Origin: Oncomelania hupensis
Lineage: Eukaryota > Mollusca > Gastropoda > Littorinimorpha > Pomatiopsidae
Reading direction: 5' to 3'
NCBI GenBank assembly: GCA_036898135.1
Contig: CM072511.1
Span: forward strand, 30,818,686-30,882,685
Length of the DNA stretch: 64,000 nt
Below the pieces are notes generated by a model. It was not told where the DNA came from and searched no databases. It worked only from the letters and a program-made list of their open reading frames with translations. This document shows, piece after piece, positions 1 to 12,130 of this stretch (its first letter is position 1; every line of letters begins with the position of its first letter). The translations under genes were made by a program, and so were the position numbers.

Positions 1-318
1 CATTGTTGATAAAAAATTTTTTTTACCTATATAATGCATTACTGAGCAGATTGTGTGAAATAATGTATTATTTAAACATGTTTATAATTAATTATTTATC
101 TACCTATGTAATGCAAAATAATGTATTATTTAGATGTTGCTAAATAATGCATTATTTAGGTAAACAATTCCTTGTTTAGGGACAGCACTTTTCATTATTT
201 AGGGGATTCGCAGGTACAAATCGTATTACTGTGAGGTACGTTGTGTGTAGTTATAAAGAAATTTGGAAAATCGAGATTTCACGCTGTTTGGGGATTTAAA
301 ATAGGGCAACTTCACTCT

Positions 319-568
319 TTTTTTTCAATATGTTCGCAACATTATTAATATACGAAACTGCAAAGGTAACCGCTCCGGAAAAGAGGGATCCATCATTATT
401 TCTGCATTGGCGGGATCGCCTTCTAAGTTAATAAGCACGGGGAACTCGCAAGTTAACGGCGATCTTGTGGAGAAAATAGAAGAGTTTATTCCAGTTTTTC
501 AACAATTCAATACTCCTGCTACTGTCGCTTCTTCTTCCACACCTATTTATGCGTTTTGGAGTAAATAA
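319..568 (+). pseudogene. Short open stretch inside the AT-rich inverted-repeat element, no recognised family
   Basis: A frame without stops runs for roughly 80 codons and ends at TAA (566-568) with the residues PIYAFWSK. It is balanced in composition compared with its AT-rich surroundings and includes a serine-rich stretch near its end. It has no convincing ATG start and could be the last exon of a transposase or captured host sequence. I do not recognise the product. Its position between the inverted arms suggests it belongs to the element. Chance openness cannot be excluded. Confidence 0.3.
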
Positions 569-980
569 ATACAAAAAGAAAGCATACTTATTTTTTCTCC
601 TGACGGAGATATTGAAAATACGGAAACTCCCGCAAAAAGCTGACTTTGATCTTTCTTTTTGATCGGGTCGTTACAGACGTTTGATCTTCCAATCTGTGGA
701 GTGATTAATGTTGAAAACTAAGTAATTAACACACGCTTTGCATACACACTCTTTGGAAAAACCTTGCATTTTATTATAGAAAGTAGTTAAATTATAAAAC
801 AACCAAGTTTTCCTGGAATTCCCTAAATAATCAAAATTCCTGTCTTTAAACCACTAAACAATGATTTGCTTACGTAAATAATGCTTTGTTTAGCAACATC
901 TTCTAAATTATACCTATTTAGCAAATTCTGCTAAATAATGCATTAAATAGGTAAACAACATTTATTTAGAAACATTTCTA

Positions 981-1041
981 CATTACATTACATGATTATT
1001 GCTATAGGTCCAGCGGACTCTTCCGAGCAAAATCAGGACCA
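981..1041 (-). mobile_element. F600 retroposon, 61-bp 5'-truncated copy
   Basis: Only the conserved 3' end of the F600 family is present, read on the minus strand, with a (TGTAA)n-like tail. It is flanked by an 11-bp direct repeat, AAACATTTCTA, at 970-980 and 1042-1052. It sits inside the right arm of the AT-rich inverted-repeat element, so it is younger than that element. Confidence 0.8.
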
Positions 1042-1393
1042 AAACATTTCTAAATGATACATTATTTCACACAATCTGCTAAAAAATGTATTATATTGGT
1101 AAATAATTCCTTATTTAGCAGCAACGCCTTATTTGCCTATATCAAGATTTATTTACGCAAAAAATATATTATTTAGGTAAATAATAAGTTATTACGGAGA
1201 AAATATATTATTTAGAGAAATCTTAGACTGCTTGTAAAAAAACTGATTATTTAGAAAATATACTTCCTTATAAAGATTATTTATCGGAAAGTGGTTAAAA
1301 AAACACGGAAAATATCGTAAATAAATATTTTACAAACGGAATTCCATAGTCACTGACAGCATAATAGGCAGTTCCCTGGGGCCTATGGCGGAC

Positions 1394-3708
1394 AGTCCCG
1401 GCGGAGAGCATCACAACCAGATCGACTACATCATGGTCAAGAAACGCTTCAGATCAAGCATCAACATTGGCAAGACACGCACTTTTTCAGGACCAGACAT
1501 CGAAGTGACCATGATCTCGCGATGATGTCTTTCCGGCTTCACTCGAAGAAAGTAAACACAGCAAAGTGCACTAGATTGAAGTTCGACCTGGACAAACTGC
1601 AAGACCCGGAGGTGGCAGAAATATTTCAGGCCATAATTGGAGGGAAATTTACACCACTGCTCATTTTGGGAGCTGGTGAAGTAGAGGTCAACACCATGAC
1701 CACCACTTTCAACTTAGCTGTGACAGATGCCGCAATGGAGATCCTTGGAAAGCACCGGCCAAAGAAGAAGCTGTGGATCACACCTGAACTTTTGGCCCTG
1801 TGTGATAAATGAAGAGAGATTAAAAAGAAAAAGAACACCTCACAGGGAGCTGATGTCTACCGAAAAATCAACAATGACATCCGAAAAGGCATGCGCACAG
1901 CAAAGGAAAACTGGATATAAGAGCATTACCAGGAAATAGAGACAAGTCTGAACAAGAACAACAGCTAGAAGGTCTACCTGCCTGTGAAGCGGCTGACAAG
2001 TGTTAAACAGCCCAAAGTCTCCACGATCCAAAGCAAGTCTGGCATATGCCTTACAGAAGAACAAAAAGTCTTGGACAGATGGACAGACCTCTGACCTTTA
2101 CAACCACACACCAAACAGAAACCCACCAGTTCTAGCATGTCCAGAGAACAGAGAAGAAGAAGAAATCTTTCCAATTTTCCGAGAAGAAGTTGAGGCAGTA
2201 GTGCAATTGCTGAAGAAGGGGAAGTCAGCGGGAGTGGACAACATTCCCGCGGAACTGCTTCAAGCAGGAGGAGAAGCGATTATTGACGCACTCACCATTA
2301 TCTGTAACAAGATCTGGCTGAGTGGGGAGTGGCATACACCATGGACCCAGTCAATCTTCCCCCAAAAAAGGTAACCTTCAGGAATGTCAAAATTACCGCA
2401 CCATCAGCCTCATCAGCCATTCCAGCAAAGTCCTCTTGAAATTAATGCTCAACAGGTTGAAACCGAAGCCGAACAAATCATAGCTGAAGAACAAGCAGGA
2501 TTCAGGGCAGGGCGAAGTACCACTGAACAGATTTTCAACCTCAGAAAAATCTGTGAGAAAATACCTACAGCACCAACAACATCTATATCATGTTTTCGTA
2601 GACTTCAAGAAGGCGTTTGACCGAGTGTGGCATGCAGCTCTGTGGGCAAACATGAGAGTGTACAACATCAGCCCGAAAATTATTGAAGTCATCAAAAGCC
2701 TGTATGACAAGGCTACCAGTGCAGTCCTCCACAACAGCGCCATCGGAAACTGGTTCAGAACAACAATCGGTGTGCGTCAGGGATGCCTACTTTCTCCAAC
2801 ACTCTTCAACATCTTCCTAGAGCGCATCACGCCAAATGCCCTTGCAGATCAAGAAGGCAAAGTCAGCATAGGGGAAAAAGCAATCTCCAACCTTCGTTTT
2901 GCGGATGACATTGATGGATTGGCTGGAGAGGGTCAAGAACTTGAATAGCTTGTACAGAGGCTTGACACCACCTCCAGAGTCTATGGAATGGAAGTAAGTG
3001 CAGAGAGGCCCAAAATGATGACCAACAACACCAATTGCATCAACACGGACATCAAAGTCCAAGGCCAATCCCTCCACACAGTGCATAGCTTCAAATATTT
3101 AGGAGTCATTGTATCAGACAATGGGTCCCGACAGGAAGTCCTCTCCAGGATCGCACAAACAACTGCTACCCTGGTGAGGTTGAAGGCAATTTGGAAAGAC
3201 ATGGCCATCAGTCTACATTCTAAGATAAGACTGCTGCGCTCCCTTGTCATCTCCATCTTCCTATATGCTTGCGAAACATGGAGCCTCACAGCAAATCTAC
3301 AATGAAGAATACAAAGCATGGAGATGAGGTGTTGCAGAAGACTTCTGGGCATTTTCTATACCCAGCACATCACCAACGACGAAGTCCGAAAGACCATTAC
3401 ACAAGCCATTGGAGAACACGATGACCTGCTCACAGTGATAAAAAAAAACGGAAACTCCGATGGTATGGCCACGTCACCAGATCATCAGGTCTTGCAAAGA
3501 CCACCCTGCAAGGCACAGTGCAAGGAGGTAGAAGAAGAGGGAGACTGAAAAAAGGTGGGAGGACAACATTCGAGAATGGACTGGTTTGACACTAAGCGAA
3601 ACCATCAGGGTTGCTGCGGACAGGGACAGATGGAGTACGTTGGTTAAACAATCGTCTGTGGTGCCCCTACGACCTTCGAGTTACGGGACAGGATAGGATA
3701 GATAGGAC
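1394..3708 (+). mobile_element. RTE-like LINE, copy A, 5'-truncated
   Basis: This is the longest copy of the main LINE family in the window. It starts within the endonuclease domain and ends with a short (GGATA)n tail. A 9-bp target duplication, ATGGCGGAC, is visible at 1385-1393 and 3709-3717. The coding region is broken by several frameshifts and stops, so it cannot be active. Short tandem-repeat 3' tails are typical of the RTE group, and the RT sequence resembles proteins often annotated as endonuclease-reverse transcriptase in invertebrates. The clade assignment is by motif and tail only. Confidence 0.85.
1400..3660 (+). pseudogene. Broken endonuclease/reverse transcriptase reading frame of LINE copy A
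   Basis: The order of recognisable pieces is as follows. An endonuclease C-terminus (DYIMVKKRFRSS) lies near 1420. A linker runs at 1522-1812. RT fingers with AEEQAGFRAGRSTTEQ lie near 2485, and motif A (VDFKKAFDRVWH) near 2600. Motif B (GVRQGCLLSPTLFNIF) lies near 2770 and motif C (FADD) near 2900. The thumb and connection (KYLGVIVSDNGS) start near 3092, and the C-terminal tail (IREWTGL) lies near 3570. All catalytic motifs are visible but spread over different frames, with stops at 1810 and 2946 among others. In an intact element this protein nicks target DNA and primes reverse transcription there. Confidence 0.85.
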
Positions 3709-3717
3709 ATGGCGGAC

Positions 3718-4054
3718 GCTGCCTCATAATCCTAAGGTCTGAAAATGAAGTTGTCGGATTTCAAAGCTTGTAACGTTTGTTAGCGGAGTGCTGGCGCATA
3801 CCGAAAAATCCTCTGTCAGGGGTTTGGCAGATCTCTTAGTTCCAACCCATACATGCTTGACGGCGAATAGCAAACATTTCAACACATGCCGCCAGTTGAA
3901 AGGGAAAAAAACACTCTTTATTATCCCCAACGGCACCTTCTTACTCTTATAAAACTTCGGAATTTGGCATTTTTGCCAGAAAAGGTGATATGCAGAATCC
4001 CTAAGCCTTCAGCAAGAATGCTGCGTGTCTAGCAGAAATGCAATAATGAAGAAC
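3718..4054. other. Single-copy sequence, nothing recognised
   Basis: This stretch of ordinary composition lies between the RTE-like LINE copy A and a second LINE scrap. I see no open frame with coding character, no repeat and no RNA gene. Confidence 0.5.
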
Positions 4055-4262
4055 GTCAAGATTGAAAAGGCTAGCTTTTTTAGCCCCGCCAACAAATCAG
4101 CCGATTGCAAAAGAATATGCAGAATGCAACTGTCCTCAATTTTTGCCAAAGAAAACAAAAGAGAACATTCTGCACCCTATATTGCGTTCTTTGTACTGGT
4201 TCCCCGTCGCAAAGAGAATAGATTATAATAGTCTGCACTGGTTCCCCATAGCAAGGGGATGT
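4055..4262 (+). pseudogene. Degenerate LINE fragment, RT C-terminal motif
   Basis: A conceptual translation contains ILRSLYWFPVAKRIDY. This matches the conserved LHWLPV..RI.YK motif downstream of the RT domain in CR1, L2 and Rex1-like LINEs. A second, partly duplicated version (SLHWFPIA) follows. The rest is decayed. A family cannot be assigned. Confidence 0.5.
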
Positions 4263-4358
4263 GCAATAATGACGTTTCCAATGCAATGTATTAGCAAAGG
4301 CGAACGAAATACATCCTTAATAGCTTCAAGAATAAATTTATCTTTAAGGTGACGTATG

Positions 4359-4401
4359 GAAGAAGAAGAAGAAGAAGAAGATGAAGAAGAAGAAGAAGAA
4401 A
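4359..4401. repeat. (GAA)n microsatellite
   Basis: About fourteen GAA units with one GAT interruption. Long frames called over it are low-complexity artefacts. Confidence 0.9.
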
Positions 4402-4798
4402 CGGGATGAAGAAGAGTGAACAAAACATTATTACATTTTGTAATGATTTCTGCATTTCTTACACTGGCTGCTCGTCACACAGGGAATACACTGTAACATC
4501 ATATGCACTGAGTAATATCAATTTATTATTACAAACACAATAAAAGAATACATCCACATAAGAATTGATTTCTAGCTATCATACACTCCCTCCTGTTCGA
4601 CAAACCTCATGGAAAATATACTTTATTGAGACAAGTCATTTTGTAACGGTCCTAATATTTCCACAGCTCCAAAAAAACGGTGCTTCTATTTTTTCAATAT
4701 GATTCCAGATATTCGTTGAATCTAACGGACTTACTCAGTGTCTATAGCATATATGGAGCTGAAAAGACAATTAGGGAGATGCACGGGGAGTACCAGAG

Positions 4799-4889
4799 GA
4801 GGAGAGGAAGAAGAAGAAGGAGAAGGAGACGAAGAAGAAGAAGAAGAAGAAGAAGAAGAAGAAGAAGAAGAAGAAGATGCTGATGATGC

Positions 4890-4956
<67 letters not shown>

Positions 4957-5037
4957 AGAAGAAGAAGAAGAAGAAGAAGAAGAAGAAGAAGAAGAAGAAG
5001 AAGAAGAAGAAGAAGAAGAAGAAGAAGAAGAAGAAGA
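4799..5037. repeat. Compound (GAA)n-(GAT)n-(AGA)n microsatellite
   Basis: Three adjoining triplet blocks: a GAA-rich block, about 26 GAT units (4878-4955) and about 27 AGA units (4956-5037). Open frames on both strands encode only homopolymeric runs and are not genes. Confidence 0.95.
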
Positions 5038-5386
5038 GCCATTTCCATCAACACTAACAACAACAGCAGCACCTCATCAATGACCACAATAATATTAATA
5101 GTACAGAGTATAATTTAAGAATTTGTATTGAAGCGAGAAAGGGTGGGGAGATTGCGAAGTACAATAAAGTATATCCTATGAATGAAATTATTAAATACAA
5201 AAAGTAATATTATAATGTATAGTGAAGAAGGAAAAGGTGGCACAGAGAAAACAGAGAATTTAACCATGATCTGCATTTCAATACTTGTATCTGTTCCAGC
5301 TCTTCATTAGATGTTGCAAAATTATATCAGCTTATAGAAAGAGAAAGTAGTTTTTTTCCTTCAGTAATACGAGGTGGGGCTAGGGA

Positions 5387-5392
5387 GGGAGG

Positions 5393-5434
<42 letters not shown>

Positions 5435-5485
5435 AGGAGGGAGGGAGACAGAGAGAGAACTGATGCAATGAACGAAATGACAAGC

Positions 5486-5580
<95 letters not shown>
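5387..5580. repeat. (GA)n microsatellite in two blocks
   Basis: A GGGA/GA block (5387-5455) and a nearly pure GA block (5490-5580) are separated by a short non-repetitive segment. Confidence 0.95.
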
Positions 5581-5584
<4 letters not shown>

Positions 5585-5989
5585 ATTCTTTATTTAACGA
5601 AGGTAGTAGGATAAGCAGTGGTCTGCTTTTTTACTTCTGGCCCTCGCCCTAAAGAGGGACTATTCTACTGAAACTACATCAACAAAACACACAGAAACAC
5701 ACACAAAACACATTAAAACTATTACATGTTTACAAATACATTTGAGTAAGACCACATGTATGTACATAACAAGCACTGCAATGAAAAGGGGTAGAGTTGC
5801 ACATGAATTTTATATTTATATTTAACATTTCTAGCATTCTAAAGATCAATTGATTGGTAAGCAACAAAGTTATTATACACATTAACTAGCACATATGCAT
5901 TATTTTCAAAATAATTAATCGAAACAATACACATTGCATAAAATCATCAGTAGAAAAGAACATAAGCGACTTTGTAGAATGAAAAATCA
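5581..5989 (-). other. AT-rich segment, possible LINE 3' UTR remnant on the minus strand
   Basis: Directly after the GA array, AATTCTTTATTTAACGAAGG reads on the minus strand as a TTAAATAAAGAATT-type 3' end, seen in several LINE families. The remainder is AT-rich without coding potential. The assignment rests on this short end only. Confidence 0.25.
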
Positions 5990-5990
5990 T

Positions 5991-6061
<71 letters not shown>

Positions 6062-6150
6062 AGAGAAAGAAGGGGAGAGACAGAGAAAGAAGGAGAGAGA
6101 AGGAGAGACAGAGGGAGGAAGGGAGGGAGAGAGAGAGAAAGAGAACTGAT
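5990..6150. repeat. (GA)n microsatellite with GGAA variants
   Basis: Purine-only tract, pure GA at first and then degenerate. Arginine/glutamate and serine/leucine frames over it are artefacts. Confidence 0.95.
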
Positions 6151-6559
6151 CCAATGAATGAAATTGAAACAAATTAAAACAAGGGGTGGGTGGGTGAGGG
6201 GTGAGGGGGGGAGAAGCATTTTAATTTTATAATAAATTAAAGAGTGTGTGCCGGTGCTTTTATCAATGTCAGCATCAAACAAGCGAGCTTTGTTTGGCAG
6301 AGGGTACGGCTAAAACATTGTTGGCAGAAGAGGAAACACGGCAGAGAAAACTGATCCCATGAACTGAAAATGGCTGAAAAACATGATATTATATTTTTAA
6401 ACGTGAGCGAGTGCAGATATCAGGTACACTTTGACATCGAATGTTATCGAATGAAAGGTGATGGTTTTTGGCCATTGGGGGAAATGGAGCCTATCGCTTG
6501 TCCTCGCCCTCCTGCCCTCCCCCTCCCACAATTTCCTTGTCTTGTCTTCCAGTTTCAAA

Positions 6560-6701
6560 ATTATTGATTCATCCTTCTATTTTCCTTTTTTTAATGTGTG
6601 TCTTTATTTTTAAATCTCTCTTTTTTTTCTTTTCTCCGTCTTCTTCTCCTGCTATTTTTTATGTGTGTGTGTTGTGTGTGTGCCTTTCTTCTTCTTCTTC
6701 A

Positions 6702-6735
<34 letters not shown>

Positions 6736-6745
6736 GGTGTTGTTG

Positions 6746-6777
<32 letters not shown>

Positions 6778-7090
6778 CTTCTTCTTCTTCTTCTTCTTCT
6801 TCTTCTTCTTCTCCACATCCTCCTCCTCCTCCTTCTTCCTTTATTTCCTTCTTCTTCTTTGGCTGCTGCTTCTTTGTTCTTTTCCTTCTTTGTTTATTTC
6901 TTCTTCTTTTGCTGCTGCTTCTTTGTTCTTTTCCTTCTTTGTTTATTTCTTCTTCTTTTGCTGCTACTTCTTTCTTGTTCTTCTCTCTTGTTATTCTTTT
7001 TTCATTTTTTTTATATTTTTCTTCTTCTTTCTTGTTTTTTTTGTTCTCGTCCTTCTTCTTCTTCGTATAAAATGGTATTTTCTTCCTCCT
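6560..7090. repeat. Long pyrimidine-biased tract with (GTT)n and (CTT)n cores
   Basis: About 500 bp of T/C-dominated sequence contains (GTT)n at 6702-6762, (GGT)n near 6763-6776 and (CTT)n at 6778-6812. An approximate 60-bp direct duplication (TGCTGCTTCTTTGTTCTTTT) occurs at about 6864 and 6911. The long frames here are entirely low complexity. Confidence 0.85.
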
Positions 7091-9093
7091 CTTTTTCTTC
7101 TTCATATCAGTTACCCTCCGTTTGTCACCGAACACACTTCGTGTTCAGTTCAACCATTCAATGCAGTCTTTTTTTTTATTCTCACGTCTTTTTATTCACA
7201 TCTCTCTTCCACTTTCTTCCCTCTTTCTCTATCCTCCTTATTCTAATAACATCTGCATGAAATATTGATGCTAACCTCGTAGTTGACAAACTCATTCTCG
7301 AAATTCTTGCACCGAAACTACCCCTCCCCCTCCCCTTCTCTCTCTCTCCCATTCACACCCCACCCCACCCCCCACGCTTCCTTCTCCACGACCACATATT
7401 TTCTCTGTCTACAAAGTCCCGTTTTAGGTATTCCACCAGACAAACATAGGCACTGGAATATGGACTTCCTCTATCTCTCGTTTTCCTATACAGCGTAAGT
7501 ATGGCTCTTTCTTGACTGAACATTCTGCCAACTTTGCTCTAATTAGATGTGCAATGGCCCGTAATAAGAAGGTAGCATTCTGCCTTTCTCCATCACTAAT
7601 AACAACAGAATGGGAATTCATAAAGAGGTAGTACAAACCACATGGGCTTAAACAAAGTAGAAGGAATCCGTCCGCGATGGCAAAAAGAAAGTGGATGATC
7701 GATAGCACATAGGTAGCAGCAGTAGTGGCGTACAGCCCATGTATCCTATTTATCATACAGATTGCCGTGTGTTATGCACCGCTGCGCGATCAAACGACCC
7801 CCTTTCGTTTTGCTATCGCGGATCCGTTCTACTTGGTTGTTCACAAACGTATTGTCCAGCAACACGGAAAACCCACCATCTGGCAGTGCATTATATATTC
7901 GAATAAATCGCAGACTGCTTTTTCCACTAAATATAACAAAAGAATGGGGAGGTCATGCAACATGCGACGAGTGCATTGTCCAACAGTATGAAACATCATC
8001 ATCATCCGGTATTAGTGCACATTCTAATAAACCACACTGCAAAAAAGGAGTGTGCAGTCGGCTGCAGTCGCTTTGAGCGAAAGAAAAGAGAGAGGGTGGT
8101 TATACGTCACCTCCTTAAATGTACACATCAGTAGTGCCCCCACCATATTATATTATTTCCTTACGTGACGAGCACAGTTGGATATAATAAAATATTGCCG
8201 CCAGCGGCCACCCTCGTTTTTTTGAAAACGTCTGATTTGATTTCTGGACAAGCTCGAGAGCTCCACGTGCTTGGACTTTTAGGAAGGGTGGGAGTGGGGG
8301 GAGGGATGGGGGGTGGGAAGGGGACCTGTCGCGTGCTGTCACGTGACCTCTAGCTCCTCGTGCAACGATGTCAGCGATTGGAGAGGTGGACTAGTCAGGG
8401 TAAAGTTAGCAACCACTCAAAACTACGACATAGATTGTTCCGAGTTGGATTCTCCAGATTTTGCACAATACGTGAACAAGTATCGGAGACAGAATCAAAT
8501 GAGTTGAATAATAAAAGGCCAGAGTGACATTACGAACAACACAGATTTTAGAACTAGATAATTATGCTTGAAAAATGACAACAATTGTGATCCCATTTTG
8601 AGTTTCAAAGATTTACGGAATTTTTACTCATCATACTGGAATTATTTGTATCAAAATGGTTTTGCCTACTGTTAAAGGAGGATGATCAATTGAGGCAATA
8701 CAATGTTTTTTTTCTATGTTACATAGCGCGTAAAAGAACTCTGTAACATTGTCAAAACCACAGCTCAAATACCTCTATAACCCAAAATCATTCAGAGGAG
8801 TCACAGCGCTACCAAATATCGCAACACCTATATAATGTTACCCAACACAATCCAGACATCTGTCATTCTGTCAAAACACAGGTGTTATGCACAAATCAAC
8901 TTATTGTTTGTTAGTTCTTTGGTCTCTGTTACTCAGAACGTTAAGGAACTCAGTCAGTCATGTTGTCAAAATATAGTTTGCAGGAACATTTTACACGTTT
9001 TTGTTTTCTTCTCGCGCTCTCACACAAGCACCTTATCTTCTTATTGTAATCATGTTTTATAAGGCGTTTAACTCTGCAATTTCTGCATTCTGT
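7091..9093. other. Mostly single-copy sequence, nothing recognised
   Basis: No repeat family known from the rest of the window and no frame with protein-like composition was found. There is a C-rich patch near 7320-7380 and a G-rich patch near 8285-8325. I cannot support a gene. Confidence 0.5.
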
Positions 9094-9098
9094 GCATG

Positions 9099-9695
9099 TA
9101 TTAACGTTGAAACGCGCACGATAGATCCGATCGTTTTATTTTGCAAAGCATGCAATAATAGAGAGTATTTACCTTTGATTTGATTTTGCGTTGTTGTTAG
9201 AAGCTTTGTATAACGTTGATAATTTTAGTTGGTCGATATTATTTGAAAATTTTCTAGAGTTGGTTGTTTACTATCGATCGAAGCGTGTGGATAATTCTAG
9301 TGGTAACTAGAGACGCTTCCATCCTAAATATGGTTGTATGACGTGGGCCGGTAATGACGAAATTTGTTCTGATTGGTTAAAATTGTGTCGCGCGCGATCA
9401 TTCGAAAGTTCTCTCGAGTATAGAGAGTTGAAAGTTAGAGTTGAAAGTTGAATTGTAGAGTTGAAAGTTGAAAGTTGTAAAGAGAAAAAGTTAAAAGTTG
9501 AGAGTGGAAAAAGCGATTGTATGCAGTTGTTGATGTTCGCTGAATAAAATTGGAAAACTTCATACGACGACTCCTGCCTTGCTGCTGATTGAACGGGTTG
9601 CGTGGATAAACGAATCCGAGTTACACTTACCAGGAGGATTCCAGCATTGGGGCTGAATCAACTACTGATAAAAAACAACAACATCGAGTTTAACA
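9099..9695 (+). mobile_element. Solo LTR of the Gmr1-like LTR element
   Basis: The sequence aligns along its whole length with the 635-bp LTRs at 40044 and 45007. It shares CGTTGAAACGCG at the start, TATTTACCTTTGATTTGA, GTATGCAGTTGTTG, a GAATAAAA polyadenylation region, GGTTGCGTGGATAAACGAAT, and a TAACA end. The 5-bp direct repeat GCATG flanks it (9094-9098 and 9696-9700). The first TG has become TA. No internal region remains, so it is a product of LTR-LTR recombination, clearly older than the full-length copy. Confidence 0.9.
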
Positions 9696-9700
9696 GCATG

Positions 9701-10110
9701 TATTTGCGTGTTTGTGTGCTATGCCATGTTAGGTACAAAAACAAGTTTAGTACAGTTCAATATTTTGTTCAGCTTTATTGCTTTGATACCTTTGATTCCG
9801 TTTATAGTTTGATTTTATGATTAACGTAGGGATATTCAATCAATTATATTTTAGCTTTTTTTGATGTATAATTTGTAATATGTAACTACTGTACCTATTT
9901 TGTCTTAACTGTTTTAAATTGCCGTCTCGTGTTTTGACAACCTCAGCGTTATTGTTTACACTTTGTACATCTACATCTTAGTATACAGATTTTTTTTCTT
10001 GTTGTTTATAATCGATTTTTTAAAATTATTATGACATTAACTTGCGAATGTGAGTGTGTGCAGTCGTGTGAGGGCTTTAAGTAAGACAAGTGTTTAGAAT
10101 CGCTATTTAT
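9701..10110. other. AT-rich single-copy sequence
   Basis: No coding or repeat signal was recognised between the solo LTR and the (ATT)n array. Confidence 0.5.
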
Positions 10111-10258
<148 letters not shown>

Positions 10259-10410
10259 TCACTACTACTACTAAAAAGAAAGAGATCACTCTTATATAGC
10301 GCACTTACAAGCTCAGAGAGCTTCTCAAAGCGCTGGCCACTACTATCCAGCAATCACAAAATAGTTTGCTGAAGTCGTGCGTTCTGACGACTGAGCTATC
10401 CTTGCCGCCA

Positions 10411-10411
<1 letters not shown>
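10259..10411 (-). mobile_element. tRNA-derived SINE
   Basis: On the minus strand it begins with a tRNA-like head (GGCAAGGATAGCTCAGTCGT, matching a Pol III A box). It continues through a body with GGCCAGCGCTTTGAGAAGC and ends in GCGCTATATAAGAGTGAT followed by the ATT tail. The same GCGCTATATAAG-type 3' end recurs in other SINEs in the window. A B box is not clear. An (ACT)n array abuts the 5' end. Confidence 0.65.

Positions 10412-10471
<60 letters not shown>
10410..10471. repeat. (ACT)n microsatellite
   Basis: About 20 uninterrupted ACT units directly adjoining the SINE head. Confidence 0.95.
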
Positions 10472-10472
<1 letters not shown>

Positions 10473-11054
10473 CTATGCTCGCATGCATGCTTTCACACAC
10501 GCACGTACACGCACACACACACACAAGACCACAGATCAGCTGGTTGCTGAATTCCATATATTACATAATAACTCTAATCGGCTAGCGTGAACTGAAATGT
10601 CGCATCTCGTGCTGCGCAATGCATGCTAGAATTAAATTTGCTCGTAGGAAAGTGCAGCGACACAGGCACGCCATGCAAATCCTGACGTCGTTCATTCGTA
10701 GGCGACATAAGTGCAGGCGCCTGTGCCTTAGCTCAACTGAATTTAACACTGAATCAAACAAATGCGCCTCAGCAAAAGATGGCAAGTCATTCAAATGTAT
10801 GTCCAAACAATCGCACACATGGACGAAAAATAAGCATTTTGGAAAGTATTACTTGTCCACATAATACGAGCAGCCCAGTTACTGTATACACCCAAAGCTA
10901 TGCCACAGTCATTATGTAGCTATAGTGTGTGTGTGTGTGTTATGATTTCGATGGAAAAGATATCAACTAATAAAATATACTTTTTTTGTAGTGTTGTGAC
11001 TCGGCTTTATCCTGCTTAAGCAAAATGGAAACGTGAAATGATGGGCCACGGTCT
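10472..11054. other. Single-copy sequence with short CA and GT runs
   Basis: Nothing recognised apart from a (CA)n run near 10505-10525 and a (GT)n run near 10925-10940. Confidence 0.5.
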
Positions 11055-11067
11055 GAACTATATTCAA

Positions 11068-11700
11068 TCATTACATTACATTACATGATTATTGCTTTAG
11101 GTCCAGCGGACTCTTCCGAGCCAAATCAGGACCAGTATAGCCGAACCAGGACCACAAAACCAAGACCATAACTTCGCTAAAAGAGGACTCGCTCCTGATT
11201 TACATAAAAGATCTGCCGAAACAACCCTAGTGGTAACATTGAAGGCACTCCACCAGCCGGTCTCTTTACAATAAAGACATCCCACGCAAGGGACGCTGAG
11301 GCTATACTCAAATTTATCAAACCCCCGTTTATAAAAACAAAACAGAATATACACATCATTATAAAATAGCAACAAAACACATACATATAAAATGCCTACA
11401 CTGCCAAATAATAACATCATAGGAAGCCCCAGTGACCACCTGGCAGAAAGCGTCCAATATTTCCAAGCTGATCCAATAGACCTCACAAACAAATGAGGAG
11501 TTTTGTCCCGGAAGAGTTTTCAGGAAAAAAAGGTAGGTGACTGGTCTAGCGAAGAAGAAGATAGTATAGTAGATTGATAGAACAGAGTAGGAATGAAAAA
11601 AAAACAAAGGAGAAAGCAACAGTGGGAATTTAAAGCCCTAAATTTCCAGAAAGTGGGGATAGTGTACTATTTATACTGAAACCTCCGGCACTCCCACGGA
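11068..11700 (-). mobile_element. F600 retroposon, 633-bp copy
   Basis: This is one of the longest copies of the family. On the minus strand it starts at the hairpin CTCCGTGGGAGTGCCGGAG and ends with GGACCTAAAGCAATAATCA followed by a (TGTAA)n tail. A perfect 13-bp target duplication, GAACTATATTCAA, lies at 11055-11067 and 11701-11713. Length and direct repeats indicate retroposition by a LINE machinery. No RT domain is encoded. Confidence 0.9.
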
Positions 11701-11761
11701 GAACTATATTCAAACATAAAGTAGACAAAAATTGGGTTTTGAGCTACAACAAAAAAGTTAA

Positions 11762-12130
11762 TTTCGGACCGACGGACGGACTGACCTACAACCGGACTGC
11801 TCCTCAAAGATGTTCCATGACTGGAAGTACCTCTTTACCAAAACTCTACACAATAGCTTTAGCCGGTTTTTCAAATAGTGAGTAAAAACGTGTTTAGCAA
11901 CAAAATGATTGAAGTGACTTTGACCTTTGCGGTAGAGCAAATAGGATGGCTCGGGAAGCAAGCCACTAACCTAGGTAATGTTCCTGTGAAGATTGGTCCA
12001 AATCCGTTCAATAGTTCTTGAGAAATAGCTTCCAACGGGCCGAAAGGGCCGACCGACAGACAGACGGACATTTGGCTCGATCTGGTTTCCGACTAAGTAT
12101 TTTCAGATAAATCTGGAAATACAAAAAGGC
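11762..12130. repeat. Dispersed repeat with TGACTTTGACCTTTGCGG motif, copy 1
   Basis: It is homologous over about 350 bp to 14850-15255. Shared blocks are GAAGTACCTC, AAAACGTGTTTAGCAA, GACCTTTGCGG, GCCACTAACCTAG, AATGTTCCT and TCTGGAAATACAAAAA. No terminal repeats or tails are obvious. The segment carries two AGGTCA-like half-sites on the minus strand. Confidence 0.7.

Larger units (their letters stand above)
1..1240. mobile_element. AT-rich element with long inverted terminal arms, cut by the window edge
   Basis: The left arm (about 1-190) and right arm (about 840-1240, minus a 61-bp insert and its duplication) are inverted copies of each other. Both are built from variants of TAAATAATGCATTATTTAGG. 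For example GCAGATTGTGTGAAATAATG at 52-71 reads in reverse complement near 1060-1080. The interior (190-840) is less AT-rich. This looks like a DNA transposon or MITE with repetitive subterminal regions. No transposase was recognised and the left end is outside the window, so the superfamily is unknown. Confidence 0.6.

Noticed and set aside
4731..5118. Frames encoding E, D, R, L or M runs
   Set aside because: Pure microsatellite translations. The same holds for arrays at 16135, 46843, 54218, 56252 and 57749.
6468..7260. Several 150-220-codon frames rich in S, F, V, C or L
   Set aside because: They are translations of a pyrimidine-rich low-complexity tract with GTT and CTT arrays. No normal amino-acid composition.
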